In this document: one piece after another, positions 50,101 through 62,780 of the stretch
Numbering within the stretch: the first letter of the stretch is position 1
Layout of the letters: each line of letters begins with the position of its first letter
Assembly: GCF_932526225.1 (NCBI RefSeq)
Contig: NC_064037.1
Coordinates: 19,255,695-19,319,694, forward strand
From: Nematostella vectensis
Lineage: Eukaryota; Cnidaria; Anthozoa; Actiniaria; Edwardsiidae
Length of the DNA: 64,000 bases
Reading direction: 5' to 3'
Translations under genes and position numbers: made by a program
Notes under the pieces: model-generated
What the model saw: the letters and a program-made list of their open reading frames with translations, nothing else
What the model was told of the DNA's origin: nothing
Database searches by the model: none

Positions 50101-53100
50101 GATGCCTTACGGTCTTATTGTTCTCACTGTGGGGGAGAAGGGTTGCCTGTGGTGGTGACGTCATCACTTCAATGAAGCAATAATCAGAGATCCTAGCGTG
50201 AAGGTTAGGTCGAGACGATTTTGCGGTAGTGCACACGTGAAGCCGACTTTGATTTCACCTTGACAACGCGTCGTTTTTAGCGTGGCCTTTGAAGTGTCTC
50301 CCGAGATGCCTTACGGTCTTATTGTTCTCACTGTGGGGGAGGGGGGTTGCCTGTGGTGGTGACGTCATCACTTCAATGAAGCAATAATCAGAGATCCTAG
50401 CGTGAAGGCTAGATCGGGACGATTTTGCGGTAGTGCACACGTGAAGCCGACTTTGATTTCACCTTGACAACGCGTCGTTTTTTGCGTGGCCTGTAAGGTG
50501 TCTTCCGAGATGCCTTACGGTCTTATTGTTCTCACTGTGGGGGAGAAGGGTTGCCTGTGGTGGTGACATCATCACTTCAATGAAGCAATAATCAGAGATC
50601 CTAGCGTGAAGGTTAGGTCGAGACGATTTTGCGGTAGTGCACACGTGAAGCCGACTTTGATTTCACCTTGACAACGCGTCGTTTTTAGCGTGGCCTGTGA
50701 AGTGTCTCCCGAGATGCCTTACGTTCTTATTGTTCTCACTGTGGGGGAGGGGGTTGCCTGTGGTGGTGACGTCATCACTTCAATGAAGCAATAATCAGAG
50801 ATCCTAGCGTGAAGGCTAGATCGGGACGATTTTGCGGTAGTGCACACGTGAAGCCGACTTTGATTTCACCTTGACAACGCGTCGTTTTTTGCGTGGCCTG
50901 TAAGGTGTCTTCCGAGATGCCTTACGGTCTTATTGCTCTCACTGTGGGGGAGAAGGGTTGCCTGTGGTGGTGACATTATCACTTTAATGAAGCAATAATC
51001 AGAGATCCTAGCGTGAAGGTTAGATCGAGACGATTTTGCGGTAGTGCACACGTGAAGCCGACTTTGATTTCACCTTGACAACGCGTCGTTTTTAGCGTGG
51101 CCTGTAAGGTGTCTTCCGAGATGCCTTACGGTCTTATTGTTCTCACTGTGGATGAGAAGGGTTGCCTGTGGTGGTGACGTCATCACTTCAATGAAGCAAT
51201 AATCAGAGATCCTAGCGTGAAGGTTGGTCGAGACGATTTTGCGGTAGTGCACACGTGAAGCCGACTTTGATTTCACCTTGACAACGCGTCGTTTTTAGCG
51301 TGGCCTGTAAGGTGTCTCCCGAGATGCCTTACGGTCTTATTGTTCTCACTGTTGGGGGGGGGGTTGCCTGTGGTGGTGACGTCATCACTTCAATGAAGCA
51401 ATAATCAGAGATCCTAGCGTGAAGGTTAGATCGAGACGATTTTGCGGTAGTGCACACGTGAAGCCGACTTTGATTTCACCTTGACAACGCGTCGTTTTTA
51501 GCGTGGCCTGTAAGGTGTCTTCCGAGATGCCTTACGGTCCTATTGTTCTCACTGTGGGGGAGAAGGGTTGCCTGTGGTGGTGACGTCATCACTTCAATGA
51601 AGCAATAATTAGAGATCCTAGCGTGAAGGTTAGGTCGAGACGATTTTGCGGTAGTGCACACGTGAAGCCGACTTTGATTTCACCTTGACAACGCGTCGTT
51701 TTTAGCGTGGCCTGTGAAGTGTCTCCCGAGATGCCTTACGGTCTTATTGTTCTCACTGTGGGGGAGGGGGGTTGCCTGTGGTGGTGACGTTATCACTTCA
51801 ATGAAGCAATAATCAGAGATCCTAGCGTGAAGGTTAGATCGAGACGATTTTGCGGTAGTGCACACGTGAAGCCGACTTTGATTTCACCTTGACAACGCGT
51901 CGTTTTTAGCGTGGCCTGTAAGGTGTCTCCCGAGATGCCTTACGGTCTTATTGTTCTCACTGTGGGGGGGGGGGGGGTTGCCTGTGGTGGTGACGTCATC
52001 ACTTCAATGAAGCAATAATCAGAGATCCTAGCGTGAAGGTTAGGTCGAGACGATTTTGCGGTAGTGCACACGTGAAGCCGACTTTGATTTAACCTTGACA
52101 ACGCGTCGTTTTTAGCGTGGCCTGTGAAGTGTCTCCCGAGATGCCTTACGGTATTATTGTTCTCACTGTGGGGGAGGGGGGTTGCCTGTGGTGGTGACGT
52201 CATCACTTCAATGAAGCAATAATCAGAGATCCTAGCGTGAAGGTTAGATCGAGACGATTTTGCGGTAGTGCACACGTGAAGCCGACTTTGATTTCACCTT
52301 GACAACGCGTCGTTTTTAGCGTGGCCTGTAAGGTGTCTTCCGAGATGCCTTACGGTCTTATTGTTCTCACTGTGGGGGAGAAGGGTTGCCTGTGGTGGTG
52401 ACATCATCACTTCAATGAAGCAATAATCAGAGATCCTAGCGTGAAGGTTAGATCGAGACGATTTTGCGGTAGTGCACACGTGAAGCCGACTTTCATTTCA
52501 CCTTGACAACGCGTCGTTTTTAGCGTGGCCTGTGAAGTGTCTCCCGAGATGCCTTACGGTCTCATTGTTCTCACTGTGGGGGGGGGGTTGCCTGTGGTGG
52601 TGACGTCATCACTTCAATGAAGCAATAATCAGAGATCCTAGCGTGAAGGTTAGATCGAGACGATTTTGCGGTAGTGCACACGTGAAGCCGACTTTGATTT
52701 CACCTTGACAACGCGTCGTTTTTAGCGTGGCCTGTGAGGTGTCTCCCGAGATGCCTTACGGTCTTATTGTTCTCACTGTGGGGGAAGGGGGTTACCTGTG
52801 GTGGTGACGTCATCACTTCAATGAAGCAATAATCAGAGATCCTAGCGTGAAGGCTAGATCGGGACGATTTTGCGGTAGTGCACACGTGAAGCAGACTTTG
52901 ATTTCACCTTGACAACGCGTCGTTTTTAGCGTGGCCTGTAAGGTGTCTTCCGAGATGCCTTACGGTCTTATTGTTCTCACTGTGGGGGAGAAGGGTTGCC
53001 TGTGGTGGTGACATCATCACTTCAATGAAGCAATAATCAGAGATCCTAGCGTGAAGGTTAGATCGAGACGATTTTGCGGTAGTGCACACGTGAAGCCGAC

Positions 53101-56100
53101 TTTGATTTCACCTTGACAACGCGTCGTTTTTAGCGTGGCCTGTAAGGTGTCTTCCGAGATGCCTTACGGTCTTATTGTTCTCACTGTGGGGGAGAAGGGT
53201 TGCCTGTGGTGGTGACGTCATCACTTCAATGAAGCAATAATCAGAGATCCTAGCGTGAAGGTTAGGTCGAGACGATTTTGCGGTAGTGCACACGTGAAGC
53301 CGACTTTGATTTCACCTTGACAACGCGTCGTTTTTAGCGTGGCCTGTAAGGTGTCTCCCGAGATGCCTTACGGTCTTATTGTTCTCACTGTGGGGGGGGG
53401 GGGGTTGCCTGTGGTGGTGACGTCATCACTTCTATGAAGCAATAATCAGAGATCCTAGCGTGAAGGTTAGATCGAGACGATTTTGAGGTAGTGCACACGT
53501 GAAGCCGACTTTGATTTCACCTTGACAACGCGTCGTTTTTAGCGTGGCCTGTAAGGTGTCTTCCGAGATGCCTTACGGTCTTATTGTTCTCACTGTGGGG
53601 GAGAAGGGTTGCCTGTGGTGGTGACGTCATCACTTCAATGAAGCAATAATCAGAGATCCTAGCGTGAAGGTTAGGTCGAGACAATTTTGCGGTAGTGCAC
53701 ACGTGAAGCCGACTTTGATTTCACCTTGACAACGCGTCGTTTTTAGCGTGGCCTGTGAAGTGTCTCCCGGGATGCCTTACGGTCTTATTGTTCTCACTGT
53801 GGGGGAGGGGGTTGCCTGTGGTGGTGACGTCATCACTTCAATGAAGCAATAATCAGAGATCCTAGCGTGAAGGTTAGATCGAGACGATTTTGCGGTAGTG
53901 CACACGTGAAGCCGACTTTGATTTCACCTTGACAACGCGTCGTTCTTAGCGTGGCCTGTAAGGTGTCTCCCGAGATGCCTTACGGTCTTATTGTTCTCAC
54001 TATGGGGGGGGGGGTTGCCTGTGGTGGTGACGTCATCACTTCAATGAAGCAATAATCAGAGATCCTAGCGTGAAGGTTAGATCGAGACGATTTTGCGGTA
54101 TTTCACACGTGAAGCCGACTTTGATTTCACCTTGACAACGCGTCGTTTTTAGCGTGGCCTGTGAGGTGTCTTCCGAGATGCCTTACGGTCTTATTGTTCT
54201 CACTTTGGGGGGGGTTGCCTGTGGTGGTGACGTCATCACTTCAATGAAGCAATAATCAGAGATCCTAGCGTGAAGGTTAGATCGAGACGATTTTGCGGTA
54301 GTGCACACGTGAAGCCGACTTTGATTTCACCTTGACAACGCGTCGTTTTTAGCGTGGCCTGTAAGCTGTCTTCCGAGATGCCTTACGGTCTTATTGTTCT
54401 CACTGTGGGGGAGAAGGGTTGCCTGTGGTGGTGACGTCATCACTTCAATAAAGCAATAATCAGAGATCCTAGCGTGAAGGTTAGGTCGAGACGATTTTGC
54501 GGTAGTGCACACGTGAAGCCGACTTTGATTTAACATTGACAAGGCGTCGTTTTTAGCGTGGCCTGTGAAGTGTCTCCCGAGATGCCTTACGGTCTTATTG
54601 TTCTCACTGTGGGGGGGGGTTGCCTGTGGTGGTGACGTCATCACTTCAATGAAGCAATAATCAGAGATCCTAGCGTGAAGGTTAGATCGAGACGATTTTG
54701 CGGTAGTGCACACGTGAAGCCGACTTTGATTTCACCTTGACAACGCGTCGTTTTTAGCGTGGCCTGTGAGGTGTCTCTCGAGATGCCTTACGGTCTTATT
54801 GTTCTCACTGTGGGGGAAGGGGGTTACCTGTGGTGGTGACGTCATCACTTCAATGAAGCAATAATCAGAGATCCTAGCGTGAAGGCTAGATCGGGACGAT
54901 TTTGCGGTAGTGCACACGTGAAGCCGACTTTGATTTCACCTTGACAACGCGTCGTTTTTAGCGTGGCCTGTAAGGTGTCTTCCGAGATGCCTTACGGTCT
55001 TATTGTTCTCACTGTGGGGGAGAAGGGTTGCCTATGGTGGTGACATCATCACTTCAATGAAGCAATAATCAGAGATCCTAGCGTGAAGGTTAGATCGAGA
55101 CGATTTTGCGGTAGTGCACACGTGAAACCGACTTTGATTTCACCTTGACAACGCGTCGTTTTTAGCGTGGCCTGTAAGGTGTCTTTCGAGATGCCTTACG
55201 GTCTTATTGTTCTCACTGTGGGGGAGAAGGGTTGCCTGTGGTGGTGAGGTCATCACTTCAATGAAGCAATAATCAGAGATCCTAGCGTGAAGGTTAGGTC
55301 GAGACGATTTTGCGGTAGTGCACACGTGAAGCCGACTTTGATTTCACCTTGACAACGCGTCGTTTTTAGCGTGGCCTGTAAGGTGTCTCCCGAGATGCCT
55401 TACGGTCTTATTGTTCCCACTGTGGGGGGGGGGGGGGGTTTGCCTGTGGTGGTGACGTCATCACTTCAATGAAGCAATAATCAGAGATCCTAGCGTGAAG
55501 GTTAGATCGAGACGATTTTGCGGTAGTGCACACGTGAAGCCGACTTTGATTTCACCTTGACAACGCGTCGTTTTTAGCGTGGCCTGTAAGGTGTCTTCCG
55601 AGATGCCTTACGGTCTTATTGTTCTCACTGTGGGGGAGAAGGGTTGCCTGTGGTGGTGACGTCATCACTTCAATGAAGCAATAATCAGAGATCCTAGCGT
55701 GAAGGTTAGGTCGAGACGATTTTGCGGTAGTGCACACGTGAAGCCGACTTTGATTTCACCTTGACAACGCGTCGTTTTTAGCGTGGCCTGTGAAGTGTCT
55801 CCCGAGATGCCTTACGGTCTTATTGTTCTCACTGTGGGGGAGGGGGGTTGCCTGTGGTGGTGACGTCATCACTTCAATGAAGCAATAATCAGAGATCCTA
55901 GCGTGAAGGTTAGATCGAGACGATTTTGCGGTAGTGCACACGTGAAGCCGACTTTGATTTCACCTTGACAACGCGTCGTTTTTAGAGTGGCCTGTAAGGT
56001 GTCTCCCGAGATGCCTTACGGTCTTATTGTTCTCACTGTGGGGGGGGGGGTTGCCTGTGGTGGTGACGTCATCACTTCAATGAAGCAATAATCAGAGATC

Positions 56101-56115
56101 CTAGCGTGAAGGGAG
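43990..56115 (-). repeat. 204-bp satellite array, about 60 monomers
   Basis: Monomers of 201-206 bp tandemly repeat from the promoter side of the left recombinase copy to about 56115. Each carries CACGTG (in GCACACGTGAAG), ACGCGT, and in most units the perfect palindrome TGACGTCA; a subset has TGACATCA instead. Length varies in a G run on + (GGGGGAGGGGGG, GGGGGAGAAGGG, GGGGGAAGGGGG or pure G8-G14). On - each unit holds a 61-codon ORF closed by TGA, a result of the 204-bp (68-codon) period. Variant units recur in order about every ten monomers (2.03-2.04 kb), a higher-order repeat. Confidence 0.95.
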
Positions 56116-56690
<575 letters not shown>

Positions 56691-59600
56691 TCAGTTGTTC
56701 CCTAAGACCGCCCTGTGTATTTTTTTCAATGATGTGGTCAATTTGTAGAGGCCGGGAGAGTTTTTAATCTCTTTCACTTGGACGGGAACTAAGGCATCTA
56801 AGCTTTCTATCCAGCTGGCTTCATCGTAGTGAAAAGCGTACAGGCCTTTTTCCGCAGTGGCCTTGAACCACAGTAGCGAAGCCTTTCTACCGGGCATGAG
56901 GTTCTGAATTCTAGCTAGCAGAATGTTCGGATTTGCCAGAGTGCTGCCTTCTACTGTGAGAGCAACCCAGCTACCTTTATCAAGCCCTGCATTTCTGTCG
57001 GACGGCTGAGCTGATAGTGACTCGATTGTATTTTCTGCTAATTCTGAAGCAAGGCTGACAGCCAAACTCTTCTTTTCGCTGGAATTTCTACGGTCATAGG
57101 TGAGTTGAGCTTGCTTCCTTGTGTGTCTCAAGGCCGACGCCAAACTGTCTTTCATTGCGTCGGTGCACTGGCTGATAAAACAAAAGAAAGAAAGTCCTGG
57201 TTGTGAATTTTGCTTGCGGTGTGTAATTACTAATAGTTCTAAGTTATCATTACAGAATCGTTTTATTCGTGAAGAAAATGGCTGATAAACACAGCATGGT
57301 GCCGTCCAGAGTCTTGTGGGGGAGTGAGTGATAATAGTCTGCAATGTCATCTACTTAGCATGGATTTCTCACCTGTCCCCATAACAATAAGTCACGAAGG
57401 AGCTTCTCAGAAGGTGCAAGTTGACACTCACTCCTGTTAGGTGGTAAAAGACAGACTTCATGTGGGTTGAGAATGCGGGACCACTAAAGGGTTTTCCTTT
57501 ATCTGTCTAAAAACAAAAAAGAAGTAAAGAATCACTCATCAATTCAATATCAATTCAAATGCAATGTTTTTTTTCCATGTAACCCCCCCCTCCCCCCTCC
57601 CCCCAAATTAGGGGGTTATAAAATGAGCCCACAAAGGGATAGTAGTTGTTTTAAATGCTTTCATAGTCACCCTATGTAGGATTGTTAGATGTTCAAAATA
57701 TTAATTCACCACCAAAACTAACCCTTCCTAGGATTGTAATGAGAGTATAACCTTTCCTGGGATGAGTGATGATGTACAAAATGTCTTGTTGGGGTGAGAC
57801 AATTGGTTGAGATAACTTTTCAAAGATGACTATTTCGCTGGATTACTTTAGAAAGATAATTCGCAACCTTATAAGAATTAGGGTCCCATGTTCTATCCAA
57901 CAATCACTAGTTCCAAGAAGATCAGTGAGCCCTTTGAAGAAATATAATTGGAAACTGAAGAGTCATAACTTACCAGGAGAAGAAAATTGTTGGTTGTGCC
58001 ATCGTCAGAGGCGTCGAGAAGAATATCTCTGTATTTGTCCAGATATTCCCTTATGATGACGTTCAATCTGTGATCTTCCTGAAAGTGAAAAAAAAAAGAG
58101 AGTCAGCTAATATGATCACGTCACGGAGTCTACACAGAGTATTTAAGTAGAAAATATGTGAAAACAGTAGTAGCACACATAAAATTCCATTTGTGATAAG
58201 AAGAAGATTAAATGGTTACTTTATTATAGTTTAAACAAATAATCGTGTTTTCCCATATGCTGTTGTCACGCAATCTACAAGCACATGTCAAAATAAAGGA
58301 TAAATCACAAATGAAAGACTTACTGGCAAATTTGTGACATCAACCCCATGAGAGCCATATGTTTTGTAATCCTCGAATCTGAACATGAGGGTGCCATCTG
58401 AATTCAAGACTAATGAATTCAGTCCCTGGACGTGTTCTCTGTCACCGGACGGGGCAATTCGCAGTGTCCGGATCTCTTGTCCTCTGGAAGGAGGTATCAA
58501 TACGAAAAGCGCGATCGACAGCAGATTCCTGCTCTCCCTAGCCTTGGCACTCTAGACAAATCAAAGCAAACGTTTTTTAGCAAAATTGTGAGTCGAGTTC
58601 CGCTACCGCCGACCCAAGACGGTATGCCTAGGCCTTTCCAACAATGCAGTGCAATGCCCACAAATTACAGCTTTCACACATCAGGACTGCTGGTTGAAAT
58701 CGTTACCTGTGAGCGTGCCATGTCAAATCTTTCTGTCTGCATGTCCACACAATGAATCACCTCATCCCTGCAATGAATCACATGAAACCATTAGTAACCA
58801 GTTTCAAGTTCTCTGGGTTCTGTGAGAGATAGCTAGCCGTGATACGGGGAGCTGTTGCCTACTCTTATGAATAGCACACAGTCATCCCCCCCTTTAAATT
58901 CTAAGTGAAGTGTTAGGAGACACGCACTGAATCACCTCATCCCTGCAATGAATCACATGAAACCGTGAGTAACCAGTTTCAAGTTCTCTGGGTTATGAGA
59001 GAGGTAACTGTTCCCTACTTCTACGAATAGCACACAGGTATCCCCTCCCTATAAATTGTAAGTGAAGTGTTAGGAGACTGTTAAAGAGTGGAAATGCAGG
59101 CGAAACAAGTTCTATCCTCTTTCAACCCCAACCTCCAGTCCAGAACTGAACCCAGAGCCGGATTCGAACTAGTTATTCGAACTACTTATTGGATTTATCA
59201 TTGCAGCATACCATGGCAACCACTTATTTGCATTGACAAGGTCCTCTTGCGTGGGCTGTGCAGCGCGGGCCTGCCTCTGAAACGCATTGCAGGCACCCCT
59301 CAGCTGCGAAACGACTTTGACATCCCTGTAGAGGGTGACGGCGTGTTCTCGGTTCAAGAATTTTGCTGGGTAGATCAAGGAGGCAGCGTGATTGGCTGAA
59401 GTAAAGAATGATATAATAATGGCGTATGTTGTAACATATCATTAACACAGTCCAACATCTATTAAGCCAGTGTAAATCCCCGACATTAAATAACAACCGT
59501 TACAATATAAACATCAGTAGCAACCATGTTAACCCTGACATGAGCGCTCTTTCCAAATGTTAAACCCGGGACTTTCCACCGAATCACACACCACGACACA

Positions 59601-60590
59601 AGGGTAAAAACAGATATATTCGGTATCAGTCGTCTTGCATACAACTCTCTTCGAAATCCGTAATTGTCCAGTTACACAATAGCGCGATCAAATATCAGAT
59701 TACTCTATCCGGCGATACTTACTTAAGCATACTTATTACTACTAAGTTTTGCGAAATGTGAATTTAGCATTCTAGACCGACCGCAGTTGTTAAAAAGCAG
59801 ATGAATTGAACATGCTCACCTAGGGTAGACGATGCAAGCTTCCTGTCCGTCTGCAACGAGAAATGTTTAGCTCAGTTTTACGTTCGCTCGCGTCGTGTCG
59901 GTTCCAAAAATTCAAAACATGCCGCCGCCATTTTTAAAAGGAAGAATTGGGAGGGAGGCCTGGGTACTAGTACCGAGTTTCTTCGCGACGCGCTGACACC
60001 ACTTCGACGCGACGCGCAAATTATTGATTAAGCATATTTTCGACGGACTTACCTTTAAATAATCCAGATACCTTTCGAGTAACCGTGTTCTTAAAAATAG
60101 ATCTGGGCTGATGTCTTTGTAATGAAGCGTGTCTCTACAGAACCCAAGATAACCTAGGGGGGGAGGGAATATAAGTCGTCACAAGTTGTTGTCATGGTAA
60201 CAGCTAGCAGCAAGGTGCGAAATCTGACTCTAAAAGAACGCTTACGCATGAAACTCACGAGACAAAATAAAACTTACATAGAATTCTCTCATTTGCCTTC
60301 GTCCAGGTCGAGGGAGAAATGGGCGACCCTTTTCTTTCCAAATTAATGTCTTTGGTGAAAAAAACCTTAACATCTCTTAAAAGCTTAGTCATCTCCGTTG
60401 TGAGTTCAGCGATCGGTATGGCATATTTTCGCGAAGAACGTTCATCCGCATGCACTTTTTTTTTTGCTGTGTCGTCTGTTGAGGCCTGCGGGTCAGTAGC
60501 GGTGCTTTCATCGGCGGGCACGTGATTCTCCGTTTCTTCACTGTCATCTGTGATACTGTCATATTGGACCAAGCCCGCGGCCTGCGCCAT
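56691..60590 (-). CDS. Tyrosine recombinase, Crypton-like, intact, nine exons
   Basis: Exons on -: 60590-60278, 60132-60053, 59850-59820, 59395-59212, 58767-58707, 58551-58324, 58078-57974, 57506-57373, 57171-56691. All introns are GT-AG, phases agree, and the lengths sum to 1617 bp, i.e. 538 residues plus TGA. Residues 1-60 are acidic and Ser/Thr-rich; about 100-220 are helical, like a core-binding domain (LLERYLDYL, then a SLIYPAKFL block). The catalytic set is visible: R246 in PPSRGQEIR (R-x2-E), K286 in YKT, H365-x2-R368, H395, Y404 in YDRR; H395 to Y404 is nine residues, as in Cre-type enzymes. A 130-residue C-terminal tail of unknown function follows. Such enzymes cut and rejoin DNA through a tyrosine-DNA link. 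The Crypton label is by analogy (host-like introns, no reverse transcriptase nearby). The start ATG at 60590 was chosen as the first Met of the acidic region; the frame is open further upstream to 60833. Confidence 0.85.
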
Positions 60591-61010
60591 CGTGTGCACT
60601 AAGACGGCTCGCGAACAAGTGTGACTTGACGCTGACGCGCGCGTCCTTGACAATAGATAATGCATATTCCAATGAATATGATAGATATGATCAGATATGA
60701 TTGTTGCGTCGTGTTGGGTTCCCTGTTGATTTCTCGTCATTGGGCAATCACACTGTATAAGGTAAGGGTTTGGTGCTGTTGACCGCGATGTATGGTTCAA
60801 AACACTAGGCGAACGCGGCATAGAGATAGCCAAGGAGATGGTAATTTATATTTAGTCCGATGCCCTGAAACAAAATTGTTCTTACTGTGGGAGCTGTTCG
60901 GTATGCCTGTGGTGGTGACGTCATCACTTCAATGAAGCAATAATCAGAGACCCTAGCGTGAAGGTTAGATCGAGACGATTTTGCGGTAGTGCACACGTGA
61001 AGCCGACTTT
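57085..61010. repeat. Right copy of the 3.9-kb recombinase segment
   Basis: Direct repeat of 40214-44150. At its left the homology stops at 57085, where the left copy is replaced by decamer satellite. At its right it ends in the first 204-bp monomer, as in the left copy. Confidence 0.93.
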
Positions 61011-61299
61011 GATTTCACCTTGACAAGGCGTCGTTTTTAGCGTGGCCTGTGAAGTGTCTCCCGAGATGCCTTACGGTCTTATTGTTCTTACTGTGGGGGG
61101 GGGGGGGGGTTGCCTGTGGTGGTGACGTCATCACTTCAATGAAGCAATAATCAGAAATCCTAGCGTGAAGGTTAGATCGAGACGATTTTGCGGTAGTGCA
61201 CACGTGAAGCCGACTTTGATTTCACCTTGACAACGCGTCGTTTTTAGCGTGGCCTGTAAAGTGTCTTCCGAGATGCCTTACGGTCTTATTGTTCTCACT
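60880..61299 (-). repeat. 204-bp satellite, two monomers upstream of the intact recombinase
   Basis: One diverged first monomer (from about 60885, matching 44020-44150) and one standard unit with a G13 run at 61096, then a partial third monomer that stops at TTCTCACTG (61299), where decamer satellite begins. The TGACGTCA and CACGTG sites are kept. These lie about 300-700 bp upstream of the recombinase ATG. Confidence 0.92.
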
Positions 61300-61408
61300 G
61301 ATGAGTAATGATGATTAATGATGAGTAATGATGATTAATGATGAGTAATGATGAGTAATGATGAGTAATGATGATTAATGATGATTAATGATGATTAATG
61401 ATGATTAA
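61300..61408 (+). repeat. 10-bp satellite, about 11 units
   Basis: ATGAGTAATGATGATTAATG-type units, the same family as 38461-40213, joined directly to a cut 204-bp monomer. Confidence 0.95.
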
Positions 61409-61940
61409 TCACGCCGGGCACAAAGGGTCCTAAAATCGGCAATGTTCGCCTGTACTTTTGATCAGCGGATGCGCGCGTGAGTCTGGCGGGGTTTTCAAAA
61501 TGGCGGCTCGCTACAGTCGTGAAGAAGTGCTCGCTCTTGTCCTTGATGACAGTGATCCTGAATATAACGAGGATTATGACAACCCTACGACAACGAAGAC
61601 TGGCAAAACTTCTCGGCGGTTTTGCTTGTCCATTTTTTTTTATTTCCAAGGACAAGAAGGAAGAAGTTCTGCACTTTTTTTCGATCCGTTTATTTAAGGT
61701 GTTTTGCGTTACTTTGTCCGGCTTCACATCAGAAGAGGTGATTGGATTTCTCAAAAGCCAGCTTAAAGGAATGAAGACCGGGCATAAGGTGTCCCTTTTT
61801 GTCTCCGAAAACAAGGAGCTGAGACTAGCGTACAATACTCGCCGATCGCAGGTTGTTCTTTCATTATGGAGAATGGAACACTTGTGGAATTCCACAACAC
61901 AAAAACTGACATTCTCGTTTTTACTGTTTTCTAACCTCTT
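61409..61940. other. Low-repeat stretch with a possible first coding exon
   Basis: From ATG 61500 the + frame reads MAARYSREEVLALVLDDSD, then acidic residues, the style of N-termini of some transposase or regulatory proteins. It loses any protein-like character after about 61600. Two long overlapping ORFs (61477-61983 on +, 61395-61952 on -) are not recognised. No splice partner was found. Confidence 0.3.
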
Positions 61941-62780
61941 TCCAAGGAACACTTCTATTCAAGGAACACCTCTATTCAAATGACACCTCTATTCAAGGGA
62001 CACCTCTATTAAAGGGACACCTCTATTCAAGGGACACCTCTATACAAGGGACACCTCTATTCAAGAGACACCTCTATACAAGGAACACCTCTATTCAAAT
62101 GACACCTCTATTCAAGGGACACCTCTATTCAAGGGAAACCTCTATTCAAAGGAAGCCTCTATTCAAGGGACACCTCTATTCAAGGGACACCTCTATTCAA
62201 AGGAAACCTCTATTCAAGGGACACCTTTATTCAAAGGAAACCTCTATTCAAGGGACACCTTTATTCAAGGAACACCTGTATACAAGGGACACCTCTATTC
62301 AAAGGAAACCTCTATTCAAGGGACACCTTTATTCAAGGAACACCTGTATACAAGGGACACCTCTATTCAAGGGACACCTCTATTCAAGAGACACCTCTAT
62401 TCAAAGTAAACCTCTATGCAATTGACACCTCTATTCAAAGAATACATCTATTCAATGGTATATCTCTCCTTAACTCAAGGAATACTTTTGTTTTATGGAC
62501 AACTTTATTCAATGAACATCTCTATTCAAGTTACACCTCTATTCGAAGGGCACCTCTATCCAGGCAGACAATGCATTATTTTTAGTAAGATGAGATTCCT
62601 GACGAAAAATTCAAGATAGAACCTCTATGATGGACAACTTTATTCAATGGACATCTCTATTCAAGGGACACTTCTATTCAAAGGGCACCTCTATTTTATG
62701 GACATTCTATTCTAGTGACACCTCTATCAAGGGACACATCTACCAACAAGAGACACCTCTATTCAAGGGACAACTCTAGT
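61941..62780 (+). repeat. 17-bp minisatellite
   Basis: Tandem AAGGGACACCTCTATTC units with common variants (AAGGAACACC, AAGGAAACC, TATACAAGG), nearly perfect from 61941 to about 62410 and decayed to 62780. Because 17 is not a multiple of 3, all three frames read through in turn, giving a 108-codon repetitive ORF that I regard as non-coding. Confidence 0.93.

Noticed and set aside
44149-55941. Dozens of 61-codon ORFs on the minus strand
   Set aside because: They are one satellite monomer read in the frame left open by a 204-bp period; listed as satellite, not as genes.
43990-56115. CRISPR-like array
   Set aside because: The whole monomer repeats, not a short repeat separated by unique spacers, and the context is eukaryotic.
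57172-57350. N-terminal part of the 219-codon ORF on - (MTLQTI...)
   Set aside because: It is intron read-through; a strong acceptor at 57172-57173 and matching phase with the upstream exon place the exon start at 57171.
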